From contig UQHL01000009.1 in assembly GCA_900540805.1 (NCBI GenBank), positions 45,911 through 109,910 on the forward strand: a stretch of DNA of 64,000 bases, given 5' to 3'. The position numbers and the translations under genes were made by a program. Of the stretch, positions 1 to 8,866 are shown piece by piece. Each line of letters starts with the position of its first letter. The first letter of the stretch is position 1. The notes below the pieces were generated by a model. The model had not been told where the DNA came from and made no database searches. It worked only from the letters and a program-made list of their open reading frames with translations. Origin of the DNA: an uncultured Eubacteriales bacterium. GTDB taxonomy: Bacteria; Bacillota; Clostridia; Christensenellales; Borkfalkiaceae.

Positions 1-228
1 CCCCTTGACGACGAGGTGAACATAGTCTTTTTCAAGACAGCTCGCCGCCATGCCGCAGTCTCTCGTCCAGCCGATCTCTTCCTTGATACCGTGACGGGTA
101 ATCGAGTTTCCCACAAACAGCACGCGAAGTTTCGCGTTTTCTTTCAGATGATAGGTAACGTATTCGGTGTATTTCAGCTGTCCTACGGCAGAGACCGTGT
201 TTTCAAAAATATCTTTGTTGTTTTTCAT
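1..228 (-). CDS. SGNH/GDSL-family hydrolase, N-terminal part (cut by window edge)
   Basis: The frame opens with ATG at 228 and runs off the left edge after 76 codons, so only the N-terminus is visible. The segment RVLFVGNSITRHG at residues 36-48 matches block I of SGNH hydrolases: a beta strand followed by G-N-S-I-T, whose serine is the usual nucleophile. The following IGWTRDCGMAAS fits the family's early helix. No signal peptide is seen, so the enzyme is probably cytosolic and may remove acyl or acetyl groups from imported sugars. It is the last visible gene of the locus A operon, 60 bases after the surface lipoprotein gene, with a hairpin in that gap. The substrate cannot be told from this fragment. 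Confidence 0.8.
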   Translation of the reverse strand, partial: MKNNKDIFENTVSAVGQLKYTEYVTYHLKENAKLRVLFVGNSITRHGIKEEIGWTRDCGMAASCLEKDYVHLVVKG

Positions 229-249
229 AATGCCTCGTCGGGCAGACAA

Positions 250-275
250 AGAGGCGCTTTTTGGCAAGCGCCTCT
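250..275 (-). terminator. Intra-operon hairpin, possible attenuating terminator
   Basis: A 10-bp inverted repeat (AGAGGCGCTT / AAGCGCCTCT) with a 6-base loop lies between the lipoprotein stop codon and the SGNH hydrolase start. On the minus strand it is followed only by TTTGT, so it is a weak terminator at best. It could equally protect upstream mRNA from 3' exonucleases and lower expression of the downstream gene. Confidence 0.5.
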
Positions 276-288
276 CTGCAGCCGTCTG

Positions 289-3273
289 TTAAGAGATTTT
301 TTCAAGTTTTACGTTTTCTTCTGCGGCAGGCGTACCCGATTTATAAAGAACGAGCTCCGCAGCAGATTTTACCGTAACATTTTTCAAGGTCGCACCCGTG
401 CAATCGTATGCAATCCCGGCATAATAGGCAGTCGTCGCCTCCCCCGAAAGAGTGACGTTGATCGTCACGTTTTCAATCGTTCCCGAAAGCCACACGGCAA
501 GGCCGCCCGAACCGGGAGCCTCGAGGAAATTCCCGCCTGCAAACTGATAGGTGTTGTTTCTGTCGAATTCCGCGATGACGGTAACATCTTTCACTACTCC
601 GCTCGCATTAATGGAAAACGCAAGCGCACTGCCCCAATAATATCCCTTTCCGGCATTCAGGGTAATATTTTCAACCGTGCCGTCCAGAGAGTGGAACAAA
701 CGCGCGCCGGGATAAGTTAAGGTAAATCCGTTGCCGTTGAGAATTCCCTTGAAGTTGAAATTGACCTCATGATCTCCGTCCTCGCAGGAATTCCGAGTAA
801 GCGTAATATTGCCCGCCAATTTATATTTACCCGTAATTTCTTTATTTTCATTTGCAGCCGCATACATCGCCCACCAGTCGGCTTCCGTGGAGATCAAGGT
901 ATAATCATCCTTAACGACCACCTCCGAACCAGTGACGACATTGTTGCCGCCGTCCGTTTCGAAAAGTTTTATCGATTCGGGAGCATTGACGGTTACATTC
1001 GTAACCTTCGAGTTTCTCAGATCGTAAGCGACTCCTTTATAATAAGCGGGAGCTGCCGTTCCGGAAAATTTCACGTTTGCCACGCAGTTTTCTATCGTAG
1101 CGCCGTCAACCCATACGCCGAACACGCCCGCACCGGGTGCTTTAAGGAAATTTCCGCCCGCATACTGATAGCAGTCTTCTCTCTCAAATTCCGCATTGAT
1201 GGTAACGTTTCTGATAGTCGCATTCCCCGACAAGGTGAAGGCGAGCGCGCTGCCCCAATAGTAGCCTTTTCCCGAGTTCAAAGTAATGTTTTCAATCGTA
1301 CCCTGTATGGTATGGAACAATCTGCCGCCGCTGTAAGTGAGCGTATAGCCGTCGCCGTCGAGCTTACCCGTAAAGTTATTGTTTGTCTTATAATTTTCAG
1401 GTCCGCGGCCCGTAATGCTTCCTACGACCTCCGCGCCTTCCAGCATAACCTTAAGGGTAATGTCGGCCGTAAGCCTATAATTTCCCGCCAACGCAGCCTC
1501 GGAATCGTAGATCGCCCAAAATTCGTCCGCCGTGCCGATCAGGGTGACCGCCACTTTATAATAAGCCTTCAAAACGAGCGCGCCGTCCGCGGTGATCGTC
1601 CCGCTCAACACGTTGTTTTCGTTTTCGGCGTCAAATTGATACCCTTCCACCGTTTTCTGTTCGAGGTTGACCTCGGCCCCGATTTTACCCGTAAGGGTCT
1701 GCGTCATTCCCAAATTTTCTTCGAAGCCCGTTTCGGTTTCGAAGTAATACTTGACCGTATAGCCCGCGTCCTCGGGAGGCAGACGTTTGTAATAAACCTT
1801 CAGCACGAGGCTGCCGTCCTCGCGGACCACGCCGCTCAATACGTTGTTTTCATTGGTTTCGTCAAAGGCGTAGCCCTGGACAGGCTTAAGCGACTCGGTA
1901 ACCGTTTTGCCGACAAACCCGGTCTCGGTATGGCTCAACGTATCGTCCTTTACATAACCGTCGTCGGTTTCGAGATAGTATTCCACCTTGTATTCGGCTT
2001 CCTGCATGCCTACCACGGAGGAATCGGTGATCGTTGCACCGCCCTTATCCTCTTCGACGACGGAAACAGAATCGTTGGTGCTGATAACCTTGCAGTTTTT
2101 GACTACGGAATTTTTCGCCTGATAGCAAATCCCGCCGAAATGAGACGCGTCGCTCTCGGAAAGTTTTGTAATGTCAAGTATGACGGTGCAATTGGAAATC
2201 GTAGCATTATCCAACATACCGAACATACCGCCGTTGCCTTTCACTTTGTCGTCGCCGCCAAGCTCAATCCAGAAATCGGCAGAGACCGCGCGATAACAGC
2301 CCGAATCTTTGAACTGCGCGTTCACCGTCACGTTTTCGACCGTTGCCTGACCGTCCATTCCGTAAGCAATCGTCGAGCCCCAATAAAATCCTTCAGAGGC
2401 GTTGAGGGTAATGTTGCGGATCACGGTAGTGCTGCCCGAAACCCAGTGGAACAGTCTCGAGCCCGTATAAGTGAGCGAATGCCCGCCGCCGTCGAGTACG
2501 CCCTCAAACGTGTGATTGACGAGCCAGCCGGGTTCTTCCGCTTTATCGCCTTCGGCGGGAACGGTAAAATGCTCGACCGAGCTTTCCGACAGCGTGATAT
2601 CCGCCGTCAGCTTATACCAATAGCCGAGGTGATCGTAAACGCCCCACCAATCTTCTTCCGTGGCGATATAAGCGTCGTAAACGGTGACATGGAACGTCTT
2701 GGAGACGTTTTTATAGGATACGGAAACATCGGCCTCGCCGCGCATTTTTCCGGTCATCACGCCGTTTTCGTCGATATCCACTACTTTATAGCTGCTGGTG
2801 TAGTTGACGCCTTCCGTCACAGCTTCGCCGTTGACCTTCACCGTCACGACAAGCGTCGTTTCTCCGCCTTTAAGAATGTCGATGGAATCCTCAAGCTCCG
2901 TCTCGAAAACCACTCTCCCCGTATAGTCTTTGGAATAATAAGCCTTGAGCACGAGAGAGTTATCCGCAAGGATTTTGCCTCTCACGACGTTGCTTTTATG
3001 GTCGCTTTCGAAAATATAGCCGTCGATTTCCTTTTTTTCGATGGTGGCCGTCGTCCCGACCTCGCCCGACTTTTCCTCGGTTTTTGTCGCGTCGAGCTCG
3101 TAGCCGTTGTCGCCCTCGAGATAATACTCCATGCGATAAGTCGCGGTGGTTTTTTCCACCGACGTACCCGAGTCCCCGCCCGTGGACGTGTTTCCTGTCG
3201 GGCCGCAGGCGGCTGCGAAGATCATCGTGCAGGTCAAAGCTGCGCCCGCCAAGAGTTTGGTTAGTTTTTTCAT
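289..3273 (-). CDS. Large repeat-built surface lipoprotein (MucBP-like, BIG2-like and GLUG-like modules)
   Basis: The protein has 994 residues. The start at 3273 is chosen because AGGAGG sits 7 bases upstream and a lipoprotein signal follows (hydrophobic 7-22, Cys23). Visible modules are a MucBP-like repeat at about 46-113 (MEYYLEGDNGYE to LVLKAYY), a bacterial Ig-like domain at about 125-199, a GLUG-like beta-helical unit at about 202-430, two more MucBP-like repeats at about 433-590, and two further GLUG-like units to the end. Each GLUG-like unit repeats a pattern of LDG/LNG, RLFH, NITLN and YYWGS or FYWGS. No catalytic motif was recognised. It is probably anchored in the outer membrane leaflet and exposed as a glycan-binding or adhesive protein. 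It follows the DUF4838 gene by 17 bases in the locus A operon. A binding role is inferred. Confidence 0.8.
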   Translation of the reverse strand: MKKLTKLLAGAALTCTMIFAAACGPTGNTSTGGDSGTSVEKTTATYRMEYYLEGDNGYELDATKTEEKSGEVGTTATIEKKEIDGYIFESDHKSNVVRGKILADNSLVLKAYYSKDYTGRVVFETELEDSIDILKGGETTLVVTVKVNGEAVTEGVNYTSSYKVVDIDENGVMTGKMRGEADVSVSYKNVSKTFHVTVYDAYIATEEDWWGVYDHLGYWYKLTADITLSESSVEHFTVPAEGDKAEEPGWLVNHTFEGVLDGGGHSLTYTGSRLFHWVSGSTTVIRNITLNASEGFYWGSTIAYGMDGQATVENVTVNAQFKDSGCYRAVSADFWIELGGDDKVKGNGGMFGMLDNATISNCTVILDITKLSESDASHFGGICYQAKNSVVKNCKVISTNDSVSVVEEDKGGATITDSSVVGMQEAEYKVEYYLETDDGYVKDDTLSHTETGFVGKTVTESLKPVQGYAFDETNENNVLSGVVREDGSLVLKVYYKRLPPEDAGYTVKYYFETETGFEENLGMTQTLTGKIGAEVNLEQKTVEGYQFDAENENNVLSGTITADGALVLKAYYKVAVTLIGTADEFWAIYDSEAALAGNYRLTADITLKVMLEGAEVVGSITGRGPENYKTNNNFTGKLDGDGYTLTYSGGRLFHTIQGTIENITLNSGKGYYWGSALAFTLSGNATIRNVTINAEFEREDCYQYAGGNFLKAPGAGVFGVWVDGATIENCVANVKFSGTAAPAYYKGVAYDLRNSKVTNVTVNAPESIKLFETDGGNNVVTGSEVVVKDDYTLISTEADWWAMYAAANENKEITGKYKLAGNITLTRNSCEDGDHEVNFNFKGILNGNGFTLTYPGARLFHSLDGTVENITLNAGKGYYWGSALAFSINASGVVKDVTVIAEFDRNNTYQFAGGNFLEAPGSGGLAVWLSGTIENVTINVTLSGEATTAYYAGIAYDCTGATLKNVTVKSAAELVLYKSGTPAAEENVKLEKIS

Positions 3274-3290
3274 CTTTATCCTCCTCTGGA

Positions 3291-5060
3291 TTAACATATT
3301 TCCATGAAATCGCCCTCGTTGGTTTTGACGATTCCACATTCGTTCATATCTGCGCGCAGACGGTCGATCTTTACAGGCAATTCCTTTCCGTAATATCTGC
3401 CATATATCTTTACAAGCAAAAATCTCACGGAAATCGAGATCTGCTTAAGCCTGCGTTTCAACATCAGATATCCGTCCCAATCCTTCAGCCTCATTCCCTC
3501 GAGAACGCCTCTCGCTTCCGAAAAAATTTCCATACAGTCGTCGAGAAAATCCTTCGGGAAAAATTGCGGCAACAGATAATAGCTGCTGTCCATGCCCCCG
3601 CTTCTGGTGTCTTCCCCGTACAGCGTGGAAATGATATTCCACCTTTCCCGCATCTTATCGAGATACTTACGCATCTGCGAAGAAATATCCTTATAGTACG
3701 CGGCGAAAAATTCGTCGGTCAGCGCTTCCGCGTCCGCTTCCGTATCCCACGCGAGATTGGTATGCAGGAAAAGCTTCAGCTCGTCGAAACAGGGGGTTTT
3801 GGTATTGTACGGGCCTTGATCGAAGAGATACTCCACGCCGAATTTTTTGAAAAAACGATAATTTTCCGCAATTACGCCGTAATCGTTGAATTCCACGAGA
3901 TAGTTGTCGAAGTTGGCGCAGTAATCCCACACGAACAGACTGTCGGCGCACACGCTCCAGCCGCGGAAGTTCTCCGCGCAGGAACGATTTTTTTTATGCG
4001 TGTAGGGATAATTATGAACGGTTCCGAAAGGAATGAACATCACCGACAGGTTTTTTTCTGCGACGACGTCCCGGCTCGCGGGACGGTACGAGTCCTCTTT
4101 TTCGTCGTAAACGACGGGGGGAGGAGACGTTTTATTGTAGGCGAACGTCACAAGGCGGATATCCCTTTCGGGTAAATTCTCTTTCGTCCAGGCCGCGACG
4201 GAACGGGCGATCTTATTGGCAAAGCGCATCATGACCGCGCTTTCGCTTCCGTATTTTTTTACGGCCGCCCGACACCTCGGACAATCGCAGAAAGAAAAGT
4301 TATCCTCCTGTCCGATCATGAAATATCGGCCTTCCGTCTCTTTGATCTTTTCTATAACGTTTGCGGAAAACGTTTCGTCCAGCCCCTCTGCGGTCAGGCA
4401 AAGGTTTGCCCCGTCGGGGCTGTACCAATCGGGATGTTCCTTTTCGTACTTTGCTTTGGGTATCAGCGCAAAATAAGTATGCCCCGCCATGATCCAGTCG
4501 CTGTAATTATTGCGCGCCACGCGCAGACGTTCGGCGTTTTTTTCGATATTCGGAAATCCGAGATGATAGGTGTCGTAATAACCGAAGCTGCGCGCGTCGA
4601 TGTCGGGTTTTTCAAAAATATCCGCCTCATAAAAGGGGAGAAAGTCCGTTTCGTCTATCTTCCATTCTCTCTCCGCGTAATAGCGGTAGCCCAGCGCACG
4701 GGCGAAAAATCCATAGACCCCGAAAAGAGTTCCGCGGTCCGCGCCCGCAATCAGCAGCTCCTCCCCTTTGCTTTTGATGAAAAAGCCGTCGCTGCCCGCC
4801 TGCCCGTAAGAGAGCGTGACGCCGAAATCCTTCGCCTCGTTGACATTTCCGAGAAAAATGCGTCTTTCAAGCCCCGACGCTTCGTTATCCGACACGACGG
4901 GCAATTCGGCGCCCGTAGCGCGTCTGAGCAACAAATTAAATTCCTCGGCCGCTTTTACTTCGTAGGAAACGGGTTTGTCGGGAAGGACGAGGACATAACC
5001 GCTTTTCTTTTCCGAGACGATAGGCTTCTCCGTTGCCTCGAAACTGTTTTTTATGACCAT
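3291..5060 (-). CDS. DUF4838 protein, cytosolic form
   Basis: The protein has 589 residues and no signal peptide. The ATG at 5060 overlaps the TGA of the upstream gene by one base, so translation is probably coupled. The first ~130 residues resemble the non-catalytic domain 2 of GH20/GH67-type enzymes (AAEEFNLLLRRATG, FLGN, TLFGVYGFFARALGYRYYAE). The DUF4838 core follows, with AGHTYF, HPDWYSPDG, GQEDN and the Cys cluster FCDCPRC. It is a clear paralogue of the upstream secreted protein, sharing these motifs in order. DUF4838 proteins lie near glycoside hydrolases, but I know of no settled reaction. A role in intracellular glycan processing is inferred from the operon. Confidence 0.85.
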   Translation of the reverse strand: MVIKNSFEATEKPIVSEKKSGYVLVLPDKPVSYEVKAAEEFNLLLRRATGAELPVVSDNEASGLERRIFLGNVNEAKDFGVTLSYGQAGSDGFFIKSKGEELLIAGADRGTLFGVYGFFARALGYRYYAEREWKIDETDFLPFYEADIFEKPDIDARSFGYYDTYHLGFPNIEKNAERLRVARNNYSDWIMAGHTYFALIPKAKYEKEHPDWYSPDGANLCLTAEGLDETFSANVIEKIKETEGRYFMIGQEDNFSFCDCPRCRAAVKKYGSESAVMMRFANKIARSVAAWTKENLPERDIRLVTFAYNKTSPPPVVYDEKEDSYRPASRDVVAEKNLSVMFIPFGTVHNYPYTHKKNRSCAENFRGWSVCADSLFVWDYCANFDNYLVEFNDYGVIAENYRFFKKFGVEYLFDQGPYNTKTPCFDELKLFLHTNLAWDTEADAEALTDEFFAAYYKDISSQMRKYLDKMRERWNIISTLYGEDTRSGGMDSSYYLLPQFFPKDFLDDCMEIFSEARGVLEGMRLKDWDGYLMLKRRLKQISISVRFLLVKIYGRYYGKELPVKIDRLRADMNECGIVKTNEGDFMEIC

Positions 5061-6928
5061 CAGATGTACGCTCCTTCCTGCGTCATGGTTACCCCGTATC
5101 CGAGCGCGGCTTCTTTCCATTCCCGATAAAACTCGTCGGCGTCCTCGAGATAGATCGGATAATAGGTATAGATATAATAATCCACCCACAGCGCCTGTTT
5201 GGCGATTCTGTCGTAAAGCTGATTATACCGCAAAAGGTTGCTTGCTTTCAGCGGTTCTATCGAAGCGTAGGCGTCGGTCAGATATCCCTTAAGCTCTTTG
5301 AGCTTCATATAGGGCCAATTTTTTCTGTTCATGCACTCGTCGCCGCCCGAACGAACGGTGATGCCGTTTTCCAATACGAGTTTATCGACGTGCGCATACA
5401 TCGCGTCGTAATATTTTTCCACGTCCTCCGCGGCTTCCTTATAATAACGGAAAAGGAAATCGTCCACGAGATCGGCCGTATCCAGCGCGGAATCCCACAT
5501 CAGCTTTGACCAGACGTACAGCCGCATTTCGGAAAACGCAGTTGTACAGGTGTTGTATGCCGCCTGCTCGACGATATAATCCACGCCGTGGCTTTCGAGG
5601 AGACGGATATTTTCCGCCATCGAATTCCAGTTGTCGAAACAATCGAAATAATTATTGAAATTGGTCGAGTATTCCCAAATCGTTATGTTGTCGCTGACAG
5701 CGCTCCAGCCGTCGAGCGCCGCAACGATGCTTGAATCCGTCTCGTAAGGTTTATAGTAATCGCACATATTGATGACATACTGCACCGAAAGATTTTTTTC
5801 CGCAATCACCGTTTCACTGACGGGGATATACTTTTTCGTGCCCTCGTCGTAGGTTACGGGCGCGGTTTTTGTGTGATTATAGGCGAACGTCACGAAAGTA
5901 ACGTTGCGTTCGGGATAGGTCTCCTCCAGCCATGCGTTCATTCGCCGCACCACTTCGTTGGTAAACTCCATCATGACCGCGGAGGAAAATCCCCCGAGCT
6001 CCTCAATCCGTTGCGTACAGCTGCTGCAATTGCAAAAACCGAAATTGTCCTCTTGCCCCAGCATGAAATACGTGTGCGTATCGTCCGCCTCGATCACTTC
6101 CTTGCACCGCTCGACAAACTCGTCGATCATTGCGGGGTCTCTCGTCAGACATAAATTTTGGCCGTCGGGGCTGTACCAATCGGAATGCTCGCCCTGATAC
6201 TCGGTTTTCGGCAGAATTTTGAAATAAGTATGCGCGTAATAGACGTCGGAATTTTTCGCCATCCAGGTCTGATAATAATTCTGGAAACGATATTTATAAT
6301 ACAGGTCTTCGTCGGCATTCAGCTCCCCCGCCATCATACAGGGATTGGCGACGCTCGGCCTGTAAACATAATCGAACTTCAGCCAGTTGGCGTCCGTTCC
6401 GTCGCCGATAAACGTTTCGTCGGAGGCATAAAACTCGTATCCGAATGCCCTGTTCATGTACTCGTAAACGGAATAAATCGTTCCTTTTCCCGTCGCTCCC
6501 GTCATATAAACCACGTTGTCCCGCGTCTGTATGACGACGCCCGAATCGCCGAGCAGCGCGTAAGAATTGTCGATTTTATTGTCCGAAAGAGCCGCGGTTT
6601 CACCGATAAAGTAATAATATCCGTCCGCGTTCACCGTCGCTTCGGCTTCGTACTCGATATCGGCGGAAATCTCCGTCGCTTCTTCGAAAAGCCGGATAAA
6701 CTCCAGCCCCGCCTGCTCCGTCAGCTCGTCGCAGTTGTCGGGCAGGACGACGACCTGTTCCTTCGCGCTCCAGATCTTTTCATCCGTCTTTTCGACGATC
6801 CTGTGATAAGTCGCATTGGGGTCTTCTCCTTTAACGCTGCTGTCCCCGCTGCTGTCCTTTCCGCCGCCGCATGCGGCGGCAAAAACCAATACGAAAGCCA
6901 TTATGGGATATAAGGCCTTTTTATTCAT
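5060..6928 (-). CDS. DUF4838 lipoprotein, secreted form
   Basis: The protein has 622 residues and a lipoprotein signal (hydrophobic 7-19, Cys20 followed by Gly). AAGGAG stands 6 bases before the ATG. After a Ser/Asp-rich linker comes a GH20-domain-2-like region (LEFIRLFEEATEIS, GTIYSVYEYMNRAFGYEFYAS), then the DUF4838 core with AHTYF, HSDWYSPDGQNLCL, GQEDNFGFCNCSSC and VTFVTFAYNHT. It matches the next gene along most of its length, so the operon carries an extracellular and an intracellular copy. It probably acts on glycan at the cell surface before import. The gene is 21 bases downstream of the MalG-type permease gene. The reaction is unknown. Confidence 0.85.
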   Translation of the reverse strand: MNKKALYPIMAFVLVFAAACGGGKDSSGDSSVKGEDPNATYHRIVEKTDEKIWSAKEQVVVLPDNCDELTEQAGLEFIRLFEEATEISADIEYEAEATVNADGYYYFIGETAALSDNKIDNSYALLGDSGVVIQTRDNVVYMTGATGKGTIYSVYEYMNRAFGYEFYASDETFIGDGTDANWLKFDYVYRPSVANPCMMAGELNADEDLYYKYRFQNYYQTWMAKNSDVYYAHTYFKILPKTEYQGEHSDWYSPDGQNLCLTRDPAMIDEFVERCKEVIEADDTHTYFMLGQEDNFGFCNCSSCTQRIEELGGFSSAVMMEFTNEVVRRMNAWLEETYPERNVTFVTFAYNHTKTAPVTYDEGTKKYIPVSETVIAEKNLSVQYVINMCDYYKPYETDSSIVAALDGWSAVSDNITIWEYSTNFNNYFDCFDNWNSMAENIRLLESHGVDYIVEQAAYNTCTTAFSEMRLYVWSKLMWDSALDTADLVDDFLFRYYKEAAEDVEKYYDAMYAHVDKLVLENGITVRSGGDECMNRKNWPYMKLKELKGYLTDAYASIEPLKASNLLRYNQLYDRIAKQALWVDYYIYTYYPIYLEDADEFYREWKEAALGYGVTMTQEGAYI

Positions 6929-6949
6929 CTTTTTCTCCTTTCATTGTTT

Positions 6950-7837
6950 TTATTTAAGTCCGCCGAACGCGACTCCGCCCATAATCTTGTCCCTGAAAAT
7001 CAAAAAGACGACAAGCGTAGGCAAAGACGCCATAATACAAGCGGCAAACTGCAGGGGCTCGAACTGAAGCATGGAAACTTTTGTATATTGCAATTCGTAC
7101 AGGGCAAAGGCGACGGTTGGTTTGTGCGGCATATACATCAGCGGCGTCGTCCAATCCGCCCAGAAGCCCATCAGCTGAAGGGTAAACACGATGGCAAGCA
7201 CGTTGCCGATCATGGGAAAGTTAATATTCCACATCACGCGGAATTCCGAAGCGCCGTCGAGAAACGCGGATTCGGAATACGCTTTATCGACGCCCCTGAA
7301 AGTAGATTTGAATAAAAGATAGTTGAACCCCAGAAACATAAATTTCATAAAGTACATACCTATCATTTTGTTGTAAAGCCCCAGCACCTGCGTCATTTGC
7401 ATCATCGCCGCTTCCGAGCCGATAATCGGCAAAATCATGGTGACGATTACGATTCCGTCCAGAACGGCGTTGAATTTGAAATCGAATTTGCTGGTGGCAT
7501 AGGCGACCAGCGCGGGCGCAAGCGTCGCGGCGATACTGCACCCCACGACGTACAACATCGAATTCAGCATCAGCTCCTCGATATATATGGTGGTCGGATT
7601 TCCGTTAATATCCATAGATATCTGGAAATTGACGAACGCGTTTATATAATTTTTGAAGGTGAACGATTTCGGAAAGCCGAAAAGGTTTGTGTTCCATTCG
7701 ATTTTGCCTTTGAAAGTAGAAAGAAACACCCAAATGTACAGAGCTAAAATCGTCAGCGAATAAAGAAAGATAAACAGCCACACCACCGCTGTGATGATAT
7801 TGGCGGCCAAACCTTTTGATTTGAGGGATTTTTTCAT
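6950..7837 (-). CDS. Sugar ABC transporter permease, MalG type (locus A)
   Basis: The protein has 295 residues, typical for CUT1 inner-membrane permeases. It has an N-terminal membrane helix (residues ~13-35), a long extracytoplasmic loop and about five further helices. The cytoplasmic coupling motif reads ESAFLDGASEFRVMW, matching the EAA loop that contacts the ATPase. The C-terminus ends in FRDKIMGGVAFGGLK, a common ending in this family. It starts 9 bases after the partner permease gene. It is more like the MalG-type permease at 55447 in locus D (shared SFDFK/SRFDFK-like, MVLPI/MILPI and RDKIMG/HDRIMG segments) than the one at 32707. No ATPase gene is nearby. Confidence 0.93.
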   Translation of the reverse strand: MKKSLKSKGLAANIITAVVWLFIFLYSLTILALYIWVFLSTFKGKIEWNTNLFGFPKSFTFKNYINAFVNFQISMDINGNPTTIYIEELMLNSMLYVVGCSIAATLAPALVAYATSKFDFKFNAVLDGIVIVTMILPIIGSEAAMMQMTQVLGLYNKMIGMYFMKFMFLGFNYLLFKSTFRGVDKAYSESAFLDGASEFRVMWNINFPMIGNVLAIVFTLQLMGFWADWTTPLMYMPHKPTVAFALYELQYTKVSMLQFEPLQFAACIMASLPTLVVFLIFRDKIMGGVAFGGLK

Positions 7838-7846
7838 CTGTCCACC

Positions 7847-8797
7847 TCAATTATTCGGGTCGTTTTTCTCAAACAACCATTTCAGTAAAAATACCAGCGG
7901 GGCGGCGACGCAGGTAAACATCAATCCGCCGAGCGCCGCCTTCGGGAAATTGGCAGGCGAAGACGTATTACCGATTACCAAAGTAAAGAAATAATATTGC
8001 AGCGTCATGGATTTTCCCGGCGGATCGGGAAGCGTAGAACCGTAAAATTGATACAGCGGCGGGCCGCCCGTAAAGATTGCCACGACGCCCGTATATAACT
8101 GAATGGAAAGCACGGGATACAGGGTAGGCAATACGATGTGAATAAATTCGTGCCAGAGATTTGCGCCGTCGAGATGAGCCGCCTCGATCACTTCCTTGCT
8201 CGTCCGCGACATGGTACCCGTCATCAGGATCAACCCGCCGCCCAAGCTCGTCCAGGCCACGTACAGTAACAGCGTATCGAAGACTGTGTTTCCGTTAGAC
8301 AACAGCCCGCCCAATTCCGTTAATTTCGGATTATTCGGAAAGAGAAGCGGAAGGCCCCTTTCGACAAAATATCTGTAGCCAAAAACCGTCGTCATCCCCG
8401 CGACCATGTTGGGAAGATATAAGACGATACGGAAATATCCCGCCAACGGCAGCTTTTTATAGACGAAAAACGCGACTGTTATCTGCAGAGGCATAATGAC
8501 TAAAAGGGAAAGCAGGTAAGATTTCGTCGAATTCCACCACGCGCTTCCGATCCCCGGGCCAAACAGTTCCGAACAGATCGTTTTCAGATTATCCGCAAAA
8601 TAGGAAAAATCAAAGTTATATTCCGTCGTTGTAAAGTCGTATTTCTGGAAGGCGAAAAGGATCGAACGAAAGTTTACGCATACATACAGCAAGATAAACT
8701 GAATGAGCGGCACCGCGATCAGGCAGCAATAGAAGATCAGCTTTCCCCTTTTCGCCGCACTGTTAAAAATCGTCTTTTTCTTGTTGGAAAACTCCAT
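7847..8797 (-). CDS. Sugar ABC transporter permease, MalF type (locus A)
   Basis: The protein has 316 residues. The start at 8797 is preferred over an upstream in-frame start because AAGGTGG lies 5 bases before it. A first membrane helix (LIFYCCLIAVPLIQFILLYV) is followed by a periplasmic-side loop and five more helices. The EAA-type motif reads EVIEAAHLDGANLWHEF and should dock on a shared ATPase. It pairs with the MalG-type permease just downstream and the binding lipoprotein upstream to form an oligosaccharide importer. It resembles the permease at 56339 in locus D, for example in the shared segment FFxCLxALPLxxFxxxYxCVNFxSILxAF. Confidence 0.92.
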   Translation of the reverse strand: MEFSNKKKTIFNSAAKRGKLIFYCCLIAVPLIQFILLYVCVNFRSILFAFQKYDFTTTEYNFDFSYFADNLKTICSELFGPGIGSAWWNSTKSYLLSLLVIMPLQITVAFFVYKKLPLAGYFRIVLYLPNMVAGMTTVFGYRYFVERGLPLLFPNNPKLTELGGLLSNGNTVFDTLLLYVAWTSLGGGLILMTGTMSRTSKEVIEAAHLDGANLWHEFIHIVLPTLYPVLSIQLYTGVVAIFTGGPPLYQFYGSTLPDPPGKSMTLQYYFFTLVIGNTSSPANFPKAALGGLMFTCVAAPLVFLLKWLFEKNDPNN

Positions 8798-8866
8798 AGC
8801 AACCACCTTTTTTCCGCTTTGCGCCGCAGACGTCAAAGCGGAGGTTCAAATCTTGGTATTTTTGCG

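Noticed and set aside
769..3264. Long plus-strand open frame of about 830 codons opposite the locus A lipoprotein
   Set aside because: The minus strand has a lipoprotein signal, ribosome site and recognisable repeats. The plus-strand frame has no ribosome site or known domain and arises from codon bias of the repeats.
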